Shown: positions 8,651-16,168 of the stretch, in pieces
How the letters are laid out: each line of letters starts with the position of its first letter
How positions within the stretch are numbered: position 1 is the first letter of the stretch
Assembly: GCA_016200585.1 (NCBI GenBank)
Contig: JACQEN010000097.1
Coordinates: forward strand, 1-34,061
DNA: 34,061 nucleotides
Reading direction: 5' to 3'
Origin: Deltaproteobacteria bacterium
Lineage (GTDB): Bacteria; Desulfobacterota; Binatia; HRBIN30
Notes under the pieces: model-generated
Seen by the model: only the letters and a program-made list of their open reading frames with translations
What the model was told of the DNA's origin: nothing
Databases searched by the model: none
Made by a program: the position numbers and the translations under genes

Positions 8651-9459
8651 TCGCACGGCCGCGAATTTCGTTTTCCCCGGCGTGCGCACCACGGTGGCGC
8701 CAGCTGATGACCGCGGTTGCCGTCGGCTGGCTGGCGATCACGCCGTGCGTTACGCGGGTCCTGGCGGCGGACGATGCGTCGAAGGCAGCGCCGATCGGCG
8801 AGGGCAGTCCGTTTGCCAACCACGCGGCGAATGGCGTCGTGGCGTATCGCCGCCACGACTTCAACCAGGCGATCGCCGAGCTCGAGAAAGCCGTGGCGAT
8901 TTTTCAAGATCCGCGTCTCATGGCTTTGCTGGCATCCGCCTATGCCGAGTCGGGCCGTCTCGACGACTCGTTGGCGCAGTACGCCAAGGCCCTGACGGCG
9001 GAACCAACGAATGCCGAGACGCACAAGCAGGCAGGTATTGTTTATTTGCGCAAGAACGACGCGGCGCAGGCGCTGAGCCATTTGAAGCGCGCCGTCGAGC
9101 TCAAGCCCGACGATGCCGAGATGCATCTGGCTCTGGGCAAGGGCTTGTTTCTCGCTCAGAGTCCCGCCGCTGCGCGAGCCGAGTTCGAGAAGGTTTTGCA
9201 AAAATCGCCCAACGACGCGGAGGCCCGCGCCGGCATCGGTGCCTGCTTGCACGCCAGCGGACAGTTCGAAGACGCGCTGCGGGAATACTTGCGCGCCCTC
9301 GAGCTCGGGCATGAACCGAATACGCTATACGGCGCCATGGTCACCGCCCTGAAAAGCTACTCCGAGATCGGCGACGCCAGGCCGTACGCCAAGAAGGCGC
9401 TCCTGTACTATCCGGGAAACGAGACCTTCCAGGTGTTCGCGCAACAACCTCAGAAGTAG
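8647..9459 (+). CDS. Exported TPR-repeat protein
   Basis: A 270-residue protein starting at TTG 8647, which overlaps the previous stop by the TTGA arrangement; an alternative start is ATG 8707. Either start gives a hydrophobic signal (AVGWLAITPCVTRVLAAD). The mature part is about five to six tetratricopeptide repeats, for example GVVAYRRHDFNQAIAELEKA, QYAKALTAEPTNAETHKQAG, LKRAVELKPDDAEMHLALG and FEKVLQKSPNDAEARAGIG. TPR arrays form protein-binding solenoids. Coupling with the PKD gene suggests the two act together in the periplasm or at the outer surface; this is inference. Confidence 0.8.
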   Translation: MIARPRISFSPACAPRWRQLMTAVAVGWLAITPCVTRVLAADDASKAAPIGEGSPFANHAANGVVAYRRHDFNQAIAELEKAVAIFQDPRLMALLASAYAESGRLDDSLAQYAKALTAEPTNAETHKQAGIVYLRKNDAAQALSHLKRAVELKPDDAEMHLALGKGLFLAQSPAAARAEFEKVLQKSPNDAEARAGIGACLHASGQFEDALREYLRALELGHEPNTLYGAMVTALKSYSEIGDARPYAKKALLYYPGNETFQVFAQQPQK

Positions 9460-9534
9460 CGTCGACACGCCAGCCCTTGCTTGTTCGTCGCCAACGCAAG
9501 TGGTAGACGAATGCCGCTCGCCTCATGAATCTCA

Positions 9535-9560
9535 TTGACAAAAGCAATCGAGTCTACAGT
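9535..9560 (+). promoter_or_regulatory. Possible promoter with perfect -35 box
   Basis: TTGACA at 9535-9540 is followed 14 bases later by TACAGT (9555-9560), about 90 bases upstream of the DoxX-like gene. The spacing is short for sigma-70. The TTGACA...CTACAGT arrangement matches that at 5304-5328, which is the main reason to note it. The TACAGT box overlaps the first arm of an inverted repeat. Confidence 0.3.
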
Positions 9561-9619
9561 CAACGGTCGACAGTTGTTGTTGCGAGGCCAAAGTCTTTGA
9601 GCTCTCGACGGTAGACTGT
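9556..9619. repeat. Inverted repeat of GTCGAC/ACAGTC words
   Basis: Arms 9556-9570 and 9605-9619 pair at 13 of 15 positions around a 34-base loop, in the 191-base gap between the TPR and DoxX-like genes. The neighbourhood is dominated by repeated short words (GTCGAC, CTCGAC, ACAGT), like the other low-complexity hairpins in this window. There is no clear T-run, so the role is open. Confidence 0.6.
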
Positions 9620-9650
9620 CGACTCTCGACTAGCCTAGTGTAGGTGACGG

Positions 9651-10043
9651 ATGTTTGAACCAGAGCTCGTGGCACGCCTCCTGGTGACGGCGTTCTTTGC
9701 TGTAGCCTTCTTGCAATCGGCGATCGACAAGCTCGTCGATCGCGACAGCAACCTGGCGTACTTCAATGATCACTTCAAGAACAGCCCGTTGGCCGACATG
9801 GTTCCGCTGATGCTCAAGGTGATCACGGCCATCGAAGCGACGGCGGGCGGCCTGTGCACGCTCGGGCTGCTGACGTTCAGCTTCCGGCATCGTGGCGTCG
9901 GGGTCGCCGAGCTCGGTGTCTGCGTCTCGGCGTTTGCTTTGATTTGCCTGTTCTTCGGACAGCGCGCCGCGAAGGACTATGCCGGTGCGGCGGTGATCGC
10001 CGCCTATTTCGCCGTCGCCTTGTTGGGCCTGTCGTTTTTCTAG
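9651..10043 (+). CDS. DoxX-like inner-membrane protein
   Basis: A 130-residue protein with four predicted membrane segments (about residues 8-25, 48-75, 80-100, 108-130). The pattern is DoxX-like: an N-terminal helix followed by a DKL...YF segment (FLQSAIDKLVDRD, LAYFNDHF) and three further helices. DoxX/DoxD-type proteins are small quinone- or oxidoreductase-associated membrane proteins; the exact activity here is not known. The start at ATG 9651 has only a weak GTGACGG upstream. It lies 20 bases before the DUF2889 gene and upstream of a flavin reductase and a ferredoxin, which fits a redox-related cluster but does not prove one. Confidence 0.6.
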   Translation: MFEPELVARLLVTAFFAVAFLQSAIDKLVDRDSNLAYFNDHFKNSPLADMVPLMLKVITAIEATAGGLCTLGLLTFSFRHRGVGVAELGVCVSAFALICLFFGQRAAKDYAGAAVIAAYFAVALLGLSFF

Positions 10044-10063
10044 ACAGCTGCCGAACTTTCAGT

Positions 10064-10949
10064 ATGCAGCTGACACCTTTGCACACGCGGATGTTGTCTT
10101 TGCGTATCGCTTGGGGTGCGGCGGACAGTGTCGTCGCCGAAGGCCGCATCCTCGATTTGCGCAAGCGCGGCGTCGTGCCGATGCTCGGCAAGTTGCAGGG
10201 GCCAGGCGTCGTCCACGACATGGCGGTGCGTATGGTCGTCGACCCGCGCGCCTTGCTGATCCGCGAAATCCAACCCGTCATGTCGGCCTTTCCGTTCACC
10301 GCCGCGGCGGCGACGCGCGGCGAAGGCTGCCCGGATCGCCTGCCGGATGTCCAACGGCTGGTCGGGGCGTCGTTGCGCGACGGCTTCGGGCCGCGGCTCG
10401 GTGCCGACATCGGCGGACCACGCGGCTGCTTTCATATCTTCACCATGCTGCGCATGATCGGCCCGACCATCGAGCTGGTCTGCGAGCGCCAGCAGAGGCT
10501 GCATCCGACGGCGCCGGCTGCGGGCGGACCGCTGTTTTCACGCAGCCTGATCATCGATGGTCTCAAAGGCGAAGGGCTCAGTCTGGTGTTGCGCGGAGCC
10601 TTGTTCGACCTGCACTACCGGCCCGGAGCCGACGCCTTGCCGATCGACGAAGAGCTCGAGGAAGGGAGAGTGGCAGAGCGAGCCAACGGCGGCACAGCTC
10701 GTCGGCAAGCCGCTGCTCAAAGGGTACACGGCTCAGGTGCAGGCCGTGTACGCACAGACCGCCGGCCTCGAACCGTTGCAGCATCTGCTGTTCATGATGG
10801 CGCCGGCGATGATTCAGTGCTTCCCGAGTCTGGCCGAGGAGATCGAGCAGCGCCCGCGCCGCGCCGAGGGACCGCACGCGGCCGTCGATTCGTGCCACAT
10901 GTGGCGTGCCGGCGGACCGTTGGTGAATGCGGCGGTGTGGGGGACGTGA
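10064..10949 (+). pseudogene. DUF2889 family protein, disrupted by a +1 frameshift
   Basis: The first part (from ATG 10064) matches the DUF2889 family in its order of motifs: HTRMLSLRIA, VVHDMAVRMVV, then CPDRLPDVQRLVG, GFGPRLGADIGGPRGCFH and IFTMLRMIGPT. Around 10661-10670 (GAAGGGAGAG) the sensible reading moves to the +1 frame. After PIDEELEEG the protein continues as EWQSEPTAAQLVGK...HLLFMMAPAMIQCFPSL and stops at 10949. Removing one base there restores a continuous protein of about 294 residues. The cause may be a real mutation, an assembly error or, least likely, programmed frameshifting. DUF2889 has no firmly established function. Confidence 0.7.
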
Positions 10950-10977
10950 GCGACAACAAGAATTTGAGATTTGAGGA

Positions 10978-11040
10978 TTGGAAGATTTGAGGATCCGGCG
11001 GTTATGCGCAATTCTCAAATCTCGCATCCTCAAGTTCCAA
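10978..11040. repeat. Inverted repeat of TTGAGGAT/ATTTGAG words
   Basis: The arm at 10978-10994 pairs with 11026-11040, with a 2-base bulge; TTGGAA and TTGAGGAT both match fully. Further ATTTGAG / CTCAAAT words pair around it. It fills the space between the DUF2889 remnant and the flavin reductase and ends 26 bases before the GTG start. It is AT-richer than its surroundings. Confidence 0.65.
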
Positions 11041-11066
11041 CTTCAGCCAGTAGAAAGGAATCAGCC

Positions 11067-11549
11067 GTGCCCATCGACAAGCAGACGTTCCGGCGGGTTC
11101 TCGGAAGCTTTGCCGCCGGCGTGACGGTGGTGACGACGTTGGGGGAAGACGGTCAGCCCTACGGTCTGACGGCGACGGCTTTCACGTCGGTGTCATTGGA
11201 ACCGCCGCTGGTGTTGGTGTGCGTCGACAAGCGCAGCGAGAGTCATGTCCACTGCCATGCCTCGAAAGTTTTTGCCGTGAACTTCCTGAGCCGCGACCAG
11301 GAGGATCTGTCGCGGCGTTTTGCAGTGTCGGGCGGCGACAAGTTCGGCGACCTGCCGACGCACCGCAGTGCCACCGGCGCGCCGTTGCTTCACGGCAGCG
11401 CCGGCTACGTCGACTGTTGCGCCATCAACGTTATCGATGCCGGCGATCACACGGTGTTCATCGGCCAGGTGGAGTCGGCGGATTGCAGCGACGCGCCGCC
11501 GCTGCTGTACTTCCGCGGCGCTTACGGTGAGGTCAAGCCCAAGGCTTGA
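11067..11549 (+). CDS. Flavin reductase-like, FMN-binding split-barrel protein
   Basis: A 160-residue protein typical of the flavin reductase domain (PF01613). The start is GTG 11067, preceded at 8 bases by AAAGGA; an upstream in-frame ATG at 10971 lies in the inverted repeat and is rejected. Characteristic parts are LGSFAAGVTVVTT, YGLTATAFTSVSLEPPLVLVCVD, FAVNFLSRDQEDLSRRFA, the acidic/aromatic YVDC...VFIGQV segment and PPLLYFRGAYGEV at the end. Members use NAD(P)H to reduce FMN or FAD, often to feed a two-component monooxygenase; no oxygenase partner lies here. It is followed 80 bases on by a [2Fe-2S] ferredoxin. Confidence 0.85.
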   Translation: MPIDKQTFRRVLGSFAAGVTVVTTLGEDGQPYGLTATAFTSVSLEPPLVLVCVDKRSESHVHCHASKVFAVNFLSRDQEDLSRRFAVSGGDKFGDLPTHRSATGAPLLHGSAGYVDCCAINVIDAGDHTVFIGQVESADCSDAPPLLYFRGAYGEVKPKA

Positions 11550-11629
11550 GAGCGCAGCGCAACGCCCAGCGCACTTGAAGCTGGCCGCCTGTTCTTGATA
11601 GGCAAGCCGTCGGTTGGAGGAGATGATTC

Positions 11630-11980
11630 ATGCCCGTCGTGTACTTCGTGAAGCAGCAGCAAGCGGTAGAATGTCCGGTCGGCACCAACTTGCGCGACCT
11701 GGCGCGTGAGAACGGAATCGACGTTTACGTCTTTCCCAATAACCTGGTCAACTGCCGAGGCAACGGCTTGTGCGGAACGTGCCGCATTCTGGTCGAGGAC
11801 CCGCAGGCTGTGTCGCAACGCACGCGCTGCGACGAACGCAAGTGCAGCTGGGAAGGCGAGCACATCCGCTTGGCGTGCCAGACGAAGGTGCTTGCCGATG
11901 TGCGCGTCGTCACCAACCCACGCAAGATTCTGGCGTGGACCAATCATCCAACCTATCAGTGGATGAAGGACCTCGCCTAG
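11630..11980 (+). CDS. [2Fe-2S] ferredoxin
   Basis: A 116-residue electron carrier of the adrenodoxin/plant-type fold with a good ribosome-binding site (GGAGGAG, 7 bases before ATG 11630). Cluster ligands are visible as CRGNGLCGTC (C-x5-C-x2-C) plus the later C of RLACQT. Two additional Cys (TRCDERKC) fall between the third and fourth ligands, which is unusual. The first part has the expected beta-hairpin (VVYFVKQQQAVECPVGTNL) and an acidic helix LRDLARENGIDVYV. It probably passes single electrons to a reductase or oxygenase; the flavin reductase upstream could be its donor, which is inference. Confidence 0.88.
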   Translation: MPVVYFVKQQQAVECPVGTNLRDLARENGIDVYVFPNNLVNCRGNGLCGTCRILVEDPQAVSQRTRCDERKCSWEGEHIRLACQTKVLADVRVVTNPRKILAWTNHPTYQWMKDLA

Positions 11981-11999
11981 CCCGGGAACGGCAGCAAGG

Positions 12000-13181
12000 T
12001 CAGTTCGGCGCTTGAGTCGGCGTCGGATCCACGTCGGGTAAGTCGGCAACCGGCGTAAAGGTCAGCAACAAGCGCAACGTTTCGGTGACGGTTACATTGC
12101 GCGCGTCCCGCAGCGTGACCGTCAGATTCGCCTCCGCTCCTTCGATGTCGGTGAAGTCGGGAAGCGTAGTCAGGCGATCGACCGAGAACGGGATCCCCAG
12201 CCGCTCGTCGAAGCCGTCGGCGGCCGGCGTCGGGGAGATTCGGTACTCCTGGTCGAACAGAACGCGCTTGGCAGTTTCGAGGCGGGCACGGAATCGCGCT
12301 CGATCGTCATGGCTGATGCAGCGGGCTTGGACGTGAAAACGAACCTGCGCGGCGCTCTGCGCCATGTTGAGGACGCGTTTGCGGTCGCAGTTTTGTAAGC
12401 GTCCGAACCCCGCATCCTGGTTGTCACCGACAAAGACGACCAGGGCCTCCGGGCAGTCGGCGCTCGGTTCAGCGACACGGGCCAGCGGGCCGTCGGCGCA
12501 ACAGGTCGTATCGAGTGCAGGCAGTGGCTGTGTACAGCCGCTGGCCGGATCGCAGACGGGTGTGCCGCAGCGATCGAGCGCTTGAACCTTGAAGACGAGG
12601 CTGCCGGCAACCGAGTTTGAAGCCGGGTCGGTGCACGAGAACGGGACGTAGAAAGGTCCGAGTTGATCGTTGCTCGGCGTCCACTCGAACGTCTGCGATT
12701 GGTCATCGAAATGAGCCCCCATCGGTAGGGCGCCTGCCGAACACTGCAACGGCTGGCCTTCCGGGTCGACGACGGGGAGGGGCAGGGCGATCGGGTAGCC
12801 GGGGAAGGTGCGGTAGATCGGCAGCGGCGTCAGTACTGGCGGCGCGTTGGTCGCGCTTGGCGTTGCCGTGGCGGTGGGCGTTTGCAGCGGCAGCGTCGGC
12901 GTGGCGGTGGAAGCCGGCGGACAACCGAAAAGCGCCGCGTTGACCGCGGCCACAAGCTCATCGATGGTTACGGCCGCGTCGCCGTTCGCGTCGAAGCTCG
13001 GGCAAGCGCTGATCGGCAATACCTCCAGGGCGAGATTGACGCCGCGGATGACTTCGTCGATCGTGACTTCCGCATCGCCGTTGCAGTCGCCGGTGCAGGC
13101 AGCTGTGGCTGTAGTTGCGATCAGCCCAAACAGCCAGACCCCCGCCATCCAAGCGACCAGCCGCAACATGGACCGCTTCAT
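12000..13181 (-). CDS. Exported dockerin-like, Ig-like domain protein
   Basis: A 393-residue protein starting at ATG 13181, chosen because it gives a full signal peptide (KRSMLRLVAWMAGVWLFGLIA...ATA). Residues 25-90 hold two EF-hand-like repeats of dockerin type I character: DCNGDAEVTIDEVIRGVNLAL and FDANGDAAVTIDELVAAVNAAL, each with the DxNGD calcium loop. A short TPT linker follows, then a putative Ig / dystroglycan-type cadherin-like domain (PVVDPEGQPLQCSAGALP, FEWTPSNDQLGPFYVPFSCTD). A Cys-rich and beta-strand tail has ALVVFVGDNQDAGFG. No cohesin or carbohydrase is nearby, so a cellulosome role is unlikely; calcium-dependent surface binding is a guess. It is divergent from glmU. Confidence 0.8.
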   Translation of the reverse strand: MKRSMLRLVAWMAGVWLFGLIATTATAACTGDCNGDAEVTIDEVIRGVNLALEVLPISACPSFDANGDAAVTIDELVAAVNAALFGCPPASTATPTLPLQTPTATATPSATNAPPVLTPLPIYRTFPGYPIALPLPVVDPEGQPLQCSAGALPMGAHFDDQSQTFEWTPSNDQLGPFYVPFSCTDPASNSVAGSLVFKVQALDRCGTPVCDPASGCTQPLPALDTTCCADGPLARVAEPSADCPEALVVFVGDNQDAGFGRLQNCDRKRVLNMAQSAAQVRFHVQARCISHDDRARFRARLETAKRVLFDQEYRISPTPAADGFDERLGIPFSVDRLTTLPDFTDIEGAEANLTVTLRDARNVTVTETLRLLLTFTPVADLPDVDPTPTQAPN

Positions 13182-13248
13182 AGGCGAAGGCGGCGGAATT
13201 TGTAAGTCGCCTCGGAACCTCGGAACCGACGGGTGGCGCAGATCGCGA

Positions 13249-13277
13249 TTGGCGACCAACACCGGCCTGGCTATAAG
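13249..13277 (+). promoter_or_regulatory. Putative sigma-70 promoter of glmU
   Basis: TTGGCG at 13249-13254 and TATAAG at 13272-13277 are separated by exactly 17 bases. Transcription would start near 13284, only about 3 bases before the glmU ATG at 13287, and no clear ribosome-binding site is visible. This suggests a leaderless or nearly leaderless transcript if the promoter is real. Confidence 0.4.
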
Positions 13278-13286
13278 AAGTGAATC

Positions 13287-14696
13287 ATGCCGCGCGTACG
13301 ACCTGTCGGAGCCATCGTTCTTGCCGGAGGCCTGGGAACCCGCATGCGTTCTCAGACCGCGAAGGTGCTTCATTGTCTGGGTGGGCGTCCGTTGATCACC
13401 TATCCCCTGGCGGCGTTGCGAACGGCCAAGGTCGATCCCATCGTCGTCATCGTCGGCCATCAAGCCGACGCCGTGCGCGCCGCCTGCGCTCGCTACAACG
13501 TACGCACGGCCTTGCAGCGCCAGCAGCGCGGCACCGGTCACGCGGTGTCGATGGCGCGCTCAGCCCTGCGCGACTTTCGGGGCGACCTGCTGCTGATCTA
13601 CGGCGACTTGCCGTTTCTCCTGCCGCAGACGTTCACGCGTCTGGTGCGAGCCCACCAGCGCGCCGGCGCCGCCGTCTCCGTGCTGACCGAGAGCGTCGCC
13701 GATCCGACCAGCTTCGGTCGCATTGCCCGCGACGATTCGGGACGCGTGGCCGGTATCGTCGAAGAGCGCGATTGTACTCCGCAGCAGCGCGCCATCCGCG
13801 AGATCAATGTCGGCGTCTATTGTGCCGATCGCGACTTCCTCTTTTCGGCGTTGCGCCGGCTGAAGCCGAACAACGCCCAGGGTGAGCTGTATCTGACGGA
13901 CATCATCGCCATCGCCCGCAAGGATGGTGCGCGTATCGCCGCTGCGCCGGCTACGGCGGGGGAAGGGGCGCAGATCAGCGACCGTCGCGATCTGGCAGCC
14001 CGCGAGCAGACACTGCGAACGATGATCGTTCAACGCTGGATGGACGCGGGAGTGACCTTCGAGGATCCGGCGACGGCGTACATCGGTCCCGACGTCGTCA
14101 TCGGTCGCGATACGACGATTGGTCCGAACACGACTGTGCACGGCCAGACACGCATCGGCAAGCTCTGTCGCATCGACGGCAGCTGCATCATCGACAACAG
14201 CCGTGTCGGCGACCGAACGCACGTCAAGTTGGGTGTGGTGATCGCCGACGCGGTGATCAGCTCCGACGTGATGATCGGTCCCTTCGCGCAGGTGCGACCG
14301 GGAACGCAGCTGGGAAACGGCGTCCGCATCGGCAACTTCGTCGAGACCAAGAACGCGGTGCTCGAGCGCGGCGTGAAGGCCAGTCACCTTGCCTACCTCG
14401 GCGACACGGAGATCGGCGCCGAGACGAATATCGGGGCCGGTACGATCACCTGCAACTACGACGGCTTCGTTAAATCGCGGACGATCATCGGCAAACGCGT
14501 TCAGGTCGGCAGCGACTCGCAACTAGTGGCGCCGATTACGATCGGTGACGACGTCTACATTGCGACCGGTACCACGGTGCGCAAGGACGTCGATCCGGGA
14601 GCATTGGTCTTCAATCCCAAACCACAGATGGAACGGGCTGGCTGGACGGCTGCGAGGCGCAAGAGCAAGGCGCGCGGCAAGGCGCGCCGGTCGTGA
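13287..14696 (+). CDS. glmU: Bifunctional UDP-N-acetylglucosamine pyrophosphorylase / glucosamine-1-phosphate N-acetyltransferase
   Basis: A 469-residue protein of normal GlmU length. It acetylates glucosamine-1-phosphate with acetyl-CoA and then uridylates it with UTP to give UDP-GlcNAc, the precursor of peptidoglycan and lipopolysaccharide. The N-terminal nucleotidyltransferase domain shows the LAGGLGTRM nucleotide-binding loop followed by K of AKVLHCLGGRPLI, then QQRGTGHAV and YGDLPFLLP. The C-terminal left-handed beta-helix has hexapeptide repeats (DTTIGPNTTVHGQTRIG), QVRPGT, the catalytic-His segment KASHLAYLGD and NIGAGTITCNYDG. It ends in a basic tail (RRKSKARGKARRS). It starts 105 bases from a divergent gene. 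GlmS is not in the window. Confidence 0.97.
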   Translation: MPRVRPVGAIVLAGGLGTRMRSQTAKVLHCLGGRPLITYPLAALRTAKVDPIVVIVGHQADAVRAACARYNVRTALQRQQRGTGHAVSMARSALRDFRGDLLLIYGDLPFLLPQTFTRLVRAHQRAGAAVSVLTESVADPTSFGRIARDDSGRVAGIVEERDCTPQQRAIREINVGVYCADRDFLFSALRRLKPNNAQGELYLTDIIAIARKDGARIAAAPATAGEGAQISDRRDLAAREQTLRTMIVQRWMDAGVTFEDPATAYIGPDVVIGRDTTIGPNTTVHGQTRIGKLCRIDGSCIIDNSRVGDRTHVKLGVVIADAVISSDVMIGPFAQVRPGTQLGNGVRIGNFVETKNAVLERGVKASHLAYLGDTEIGAETNIGAGTITCNYDGFVKSRTIIGKRVQVGSDSQLVAPITIGDDVYIATGTTVRKDVDPGALVFNPKPQMERAGWTAARRKSKARGKARRS

Positions 14697-14788
14697 GACC
14701 TCTTTTGTGATCGCGCTGAAACAGATAGCAAGCTCTCGGAGAGAGAAGATGCCGCCTAGGAACGTTGTTCTCGAGACTTGTTCTTTGG

Positions 14789-14808
14789 CGCGGGAATCGT
14801 GTCCCGCG
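14789..14808. repeat. Short GC-rich hairpin upstream of the UbiB-like gene
   Basis: A 7-bp perfect stem (CGCGGGA with TCCCGCG) with a 6-base loop lies 13 bases before the ATG at 14822. It sits in the 125-base gap after glmU. It occupies the place where a ribosome-binding site is expected, so it might reduce initiation; there is no T-run, so it is unlikely to be a terminator. Confidence 0.5.
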
Positions 14809-14821
14809 GACAGTGACAGAC

Positions 14822-16156
14822 ATGGCTGCTGAGAAGCGCGCCACGGGTGAGATTACCAAGGGGCGCGCGAAGCGCGTCTTCAAGGTCGGCGAGCTCGCGA
14901 CGTCCGTCGGGTCGAGCTACTTGTGGAACGCCCTGCGGGCACCATTTCAATCGTCCGACAAGCGCCAGCAGACGCTGCTCGATACGCATGTGAAGAATGC
15001 CCTGAAGATCGTCGAGCGTTCGAAAGAGCTGCGCGGCGCCTTCACCAAGCTGGTGCAACTGCTGTCGATGCGCGACGACATCCTGCCGGGCGAAGTGTTG
15101 AGCGTTCTCTCCTCGGTGCAGTCGTCCGTGCCGCCGATGGAGTACTCGCTGATTCGACGCCAGATCACCAAAGAGCTCGGGCACGCGCCGGAAGACCTGT
15201 TTGCCGAGTTCTCACGCGACGCCTTTGCGGCTGCCTCGCTCGGCCAAGTGCACAAAGCGCGCCTGAAGAGCGGCGAAGACGTCGTCGTCAAGGTCCAATA
15301 CCCGGGCGTCGAGGAGACGGTGAAACAGGACCTGCAGAACATCAAGGCGCTGCTGCAGACGATCAATCTCATCGGCCGCGACGTCATGCGCCAGAAGGTT
15401 GATTCCTCCGAAGTGTACAACGAGCTCGAGGAGCGGCTTTACGAGGAGCTCGATTACGTCAATGAGGCGCGCAACATCGCGCTGTTCCAGCGCATGTTCC
15501 GAGACGACGACGAAGTCGTCATTCCCGAGGTCTATCCCGATTTCTCCTCACGCCGGGTTTTGACAATGGAATGCGTCGACGGCTATCCCCTGAGCTCGAT
15601 TCTCGGGCCGGGCGTCGATCAAGAGCTCAAGGACTGGCTGGCGCTGAAATACTTCCGGATCGTGTGGCGGCAGATCTTCGAGTATGGCACGCTGCATACC
15701 GATCCCAACCCTGGAAACTATCTGGTTACCTACCATCCGAAGCTGGTGATGCTCGACTTCGGTTCCATCCGTATCTTTCCGGAGAACATTCGCAAAGCCT
15801 ACGTGCGTCTGGGGCGCGGCATCCTGGCGCACGACAAACAAGAGACGGCGCAGGCTCTGGTCGCCCTCGACTACATCGACCCGGGTGACAAGCCGGAGCC
15901 GATGATTCGCATCATGGAGATCATCTTCGAGCCGGTGTTGACCGACCGCGAATTCGACCCGCGCAAGTACAATACGATGGAGAAGGGGATGGAGGTCGCC
16001 AGCATCGCGATCGAGAATCGCATCTTCAAAGATCCGGGACACCGGGTGTTCCTGGTCCGCGCGCTGATGGGTCTGGACGCCTATCTCAAGCAACTGGGGA
16101 CGAGGACGAACTGGTATCGCGAATTCAAGCGCTGCGTCGAAGCGGTCAAGCTGTGA
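14822..16156 (+). CDS. ABC1/AarF/UbiB family kinase-like protein
   Basis: A 444-residue protein of the ABC1 (UbiB/ADCK/Coq8) atypical kinase family, linked to ubiquinone synthesis or lipid handling. I choose ATG 14822 over the in-frame TTG 14765, which lies before a hairpin. Family landmarks: a KxGQ-like motif reading KLVQ (FTKLVQLLSMRDDILP), the Ala-rich loop AAASLGQVHKA, the lysine strand VVVKVQYPGV, the ExD-type region RLYEELDYVNEARN, the catalytic loop LHTDPNPGNYL and the metal-binding LDFGSIR. All nucleotide-binding parts are present; the Gly of KxGQ is replaced by Val. Members normally act as ATPases or small-molecule kinases at the inner membrane. The specific substrate is unknown. Confidence 0.88.
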   Translation: MAAEKRATGEITKGRAKRVFKVGELATSVGSSYLWNALRAPFQSSDKRQQTLLDTHVKNALKIVERSKELRGAFTKLVQLLSMRDDILPGEVLSVLSSVQSSVPPMEYSLIRRQITKELGHAPEDLFAEFSRDAFAAASLGQVHKARLKSGEDVVVKVQYPGVEETVKQDLQNIKALLQTINLIGRDVMRQKVDSSEVYNELEERLYEELDYVNEARNIALFQRMFRDDDEVVIPEVYPDFSSRRVLTMECVDGYPLSSILGPGVDQELKDWLALKYFRIVWRQIFEYGTLHTDPNPGNYLVTYHPKLVMLDFGSIRIFPENIRKAYVRLGRGILAHDKQETAQALVALDYIDPGDKPEPMIRIMEIIFEPVLTDREFDPRKYNTMEKGMEVASIAIENRIFKDPGHRVFLVRALMGLDAYLKQLGTRTNWYREFKRCVEAVKL

Positions 16157-16168
16157 GAGCTTCCTGCT

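Noticed and set aside
13182-13541. N-terminal extension of the dockerin-like gene
   Set aside because: It overlaps glmU on the opposite strand and lacks a signal peptide; ATG 13181 starts a clear one.
13560-14522. 320-residue open frame on the minus strand
   Set aside because: Antisense to glmU, which has all catalytic motifs.
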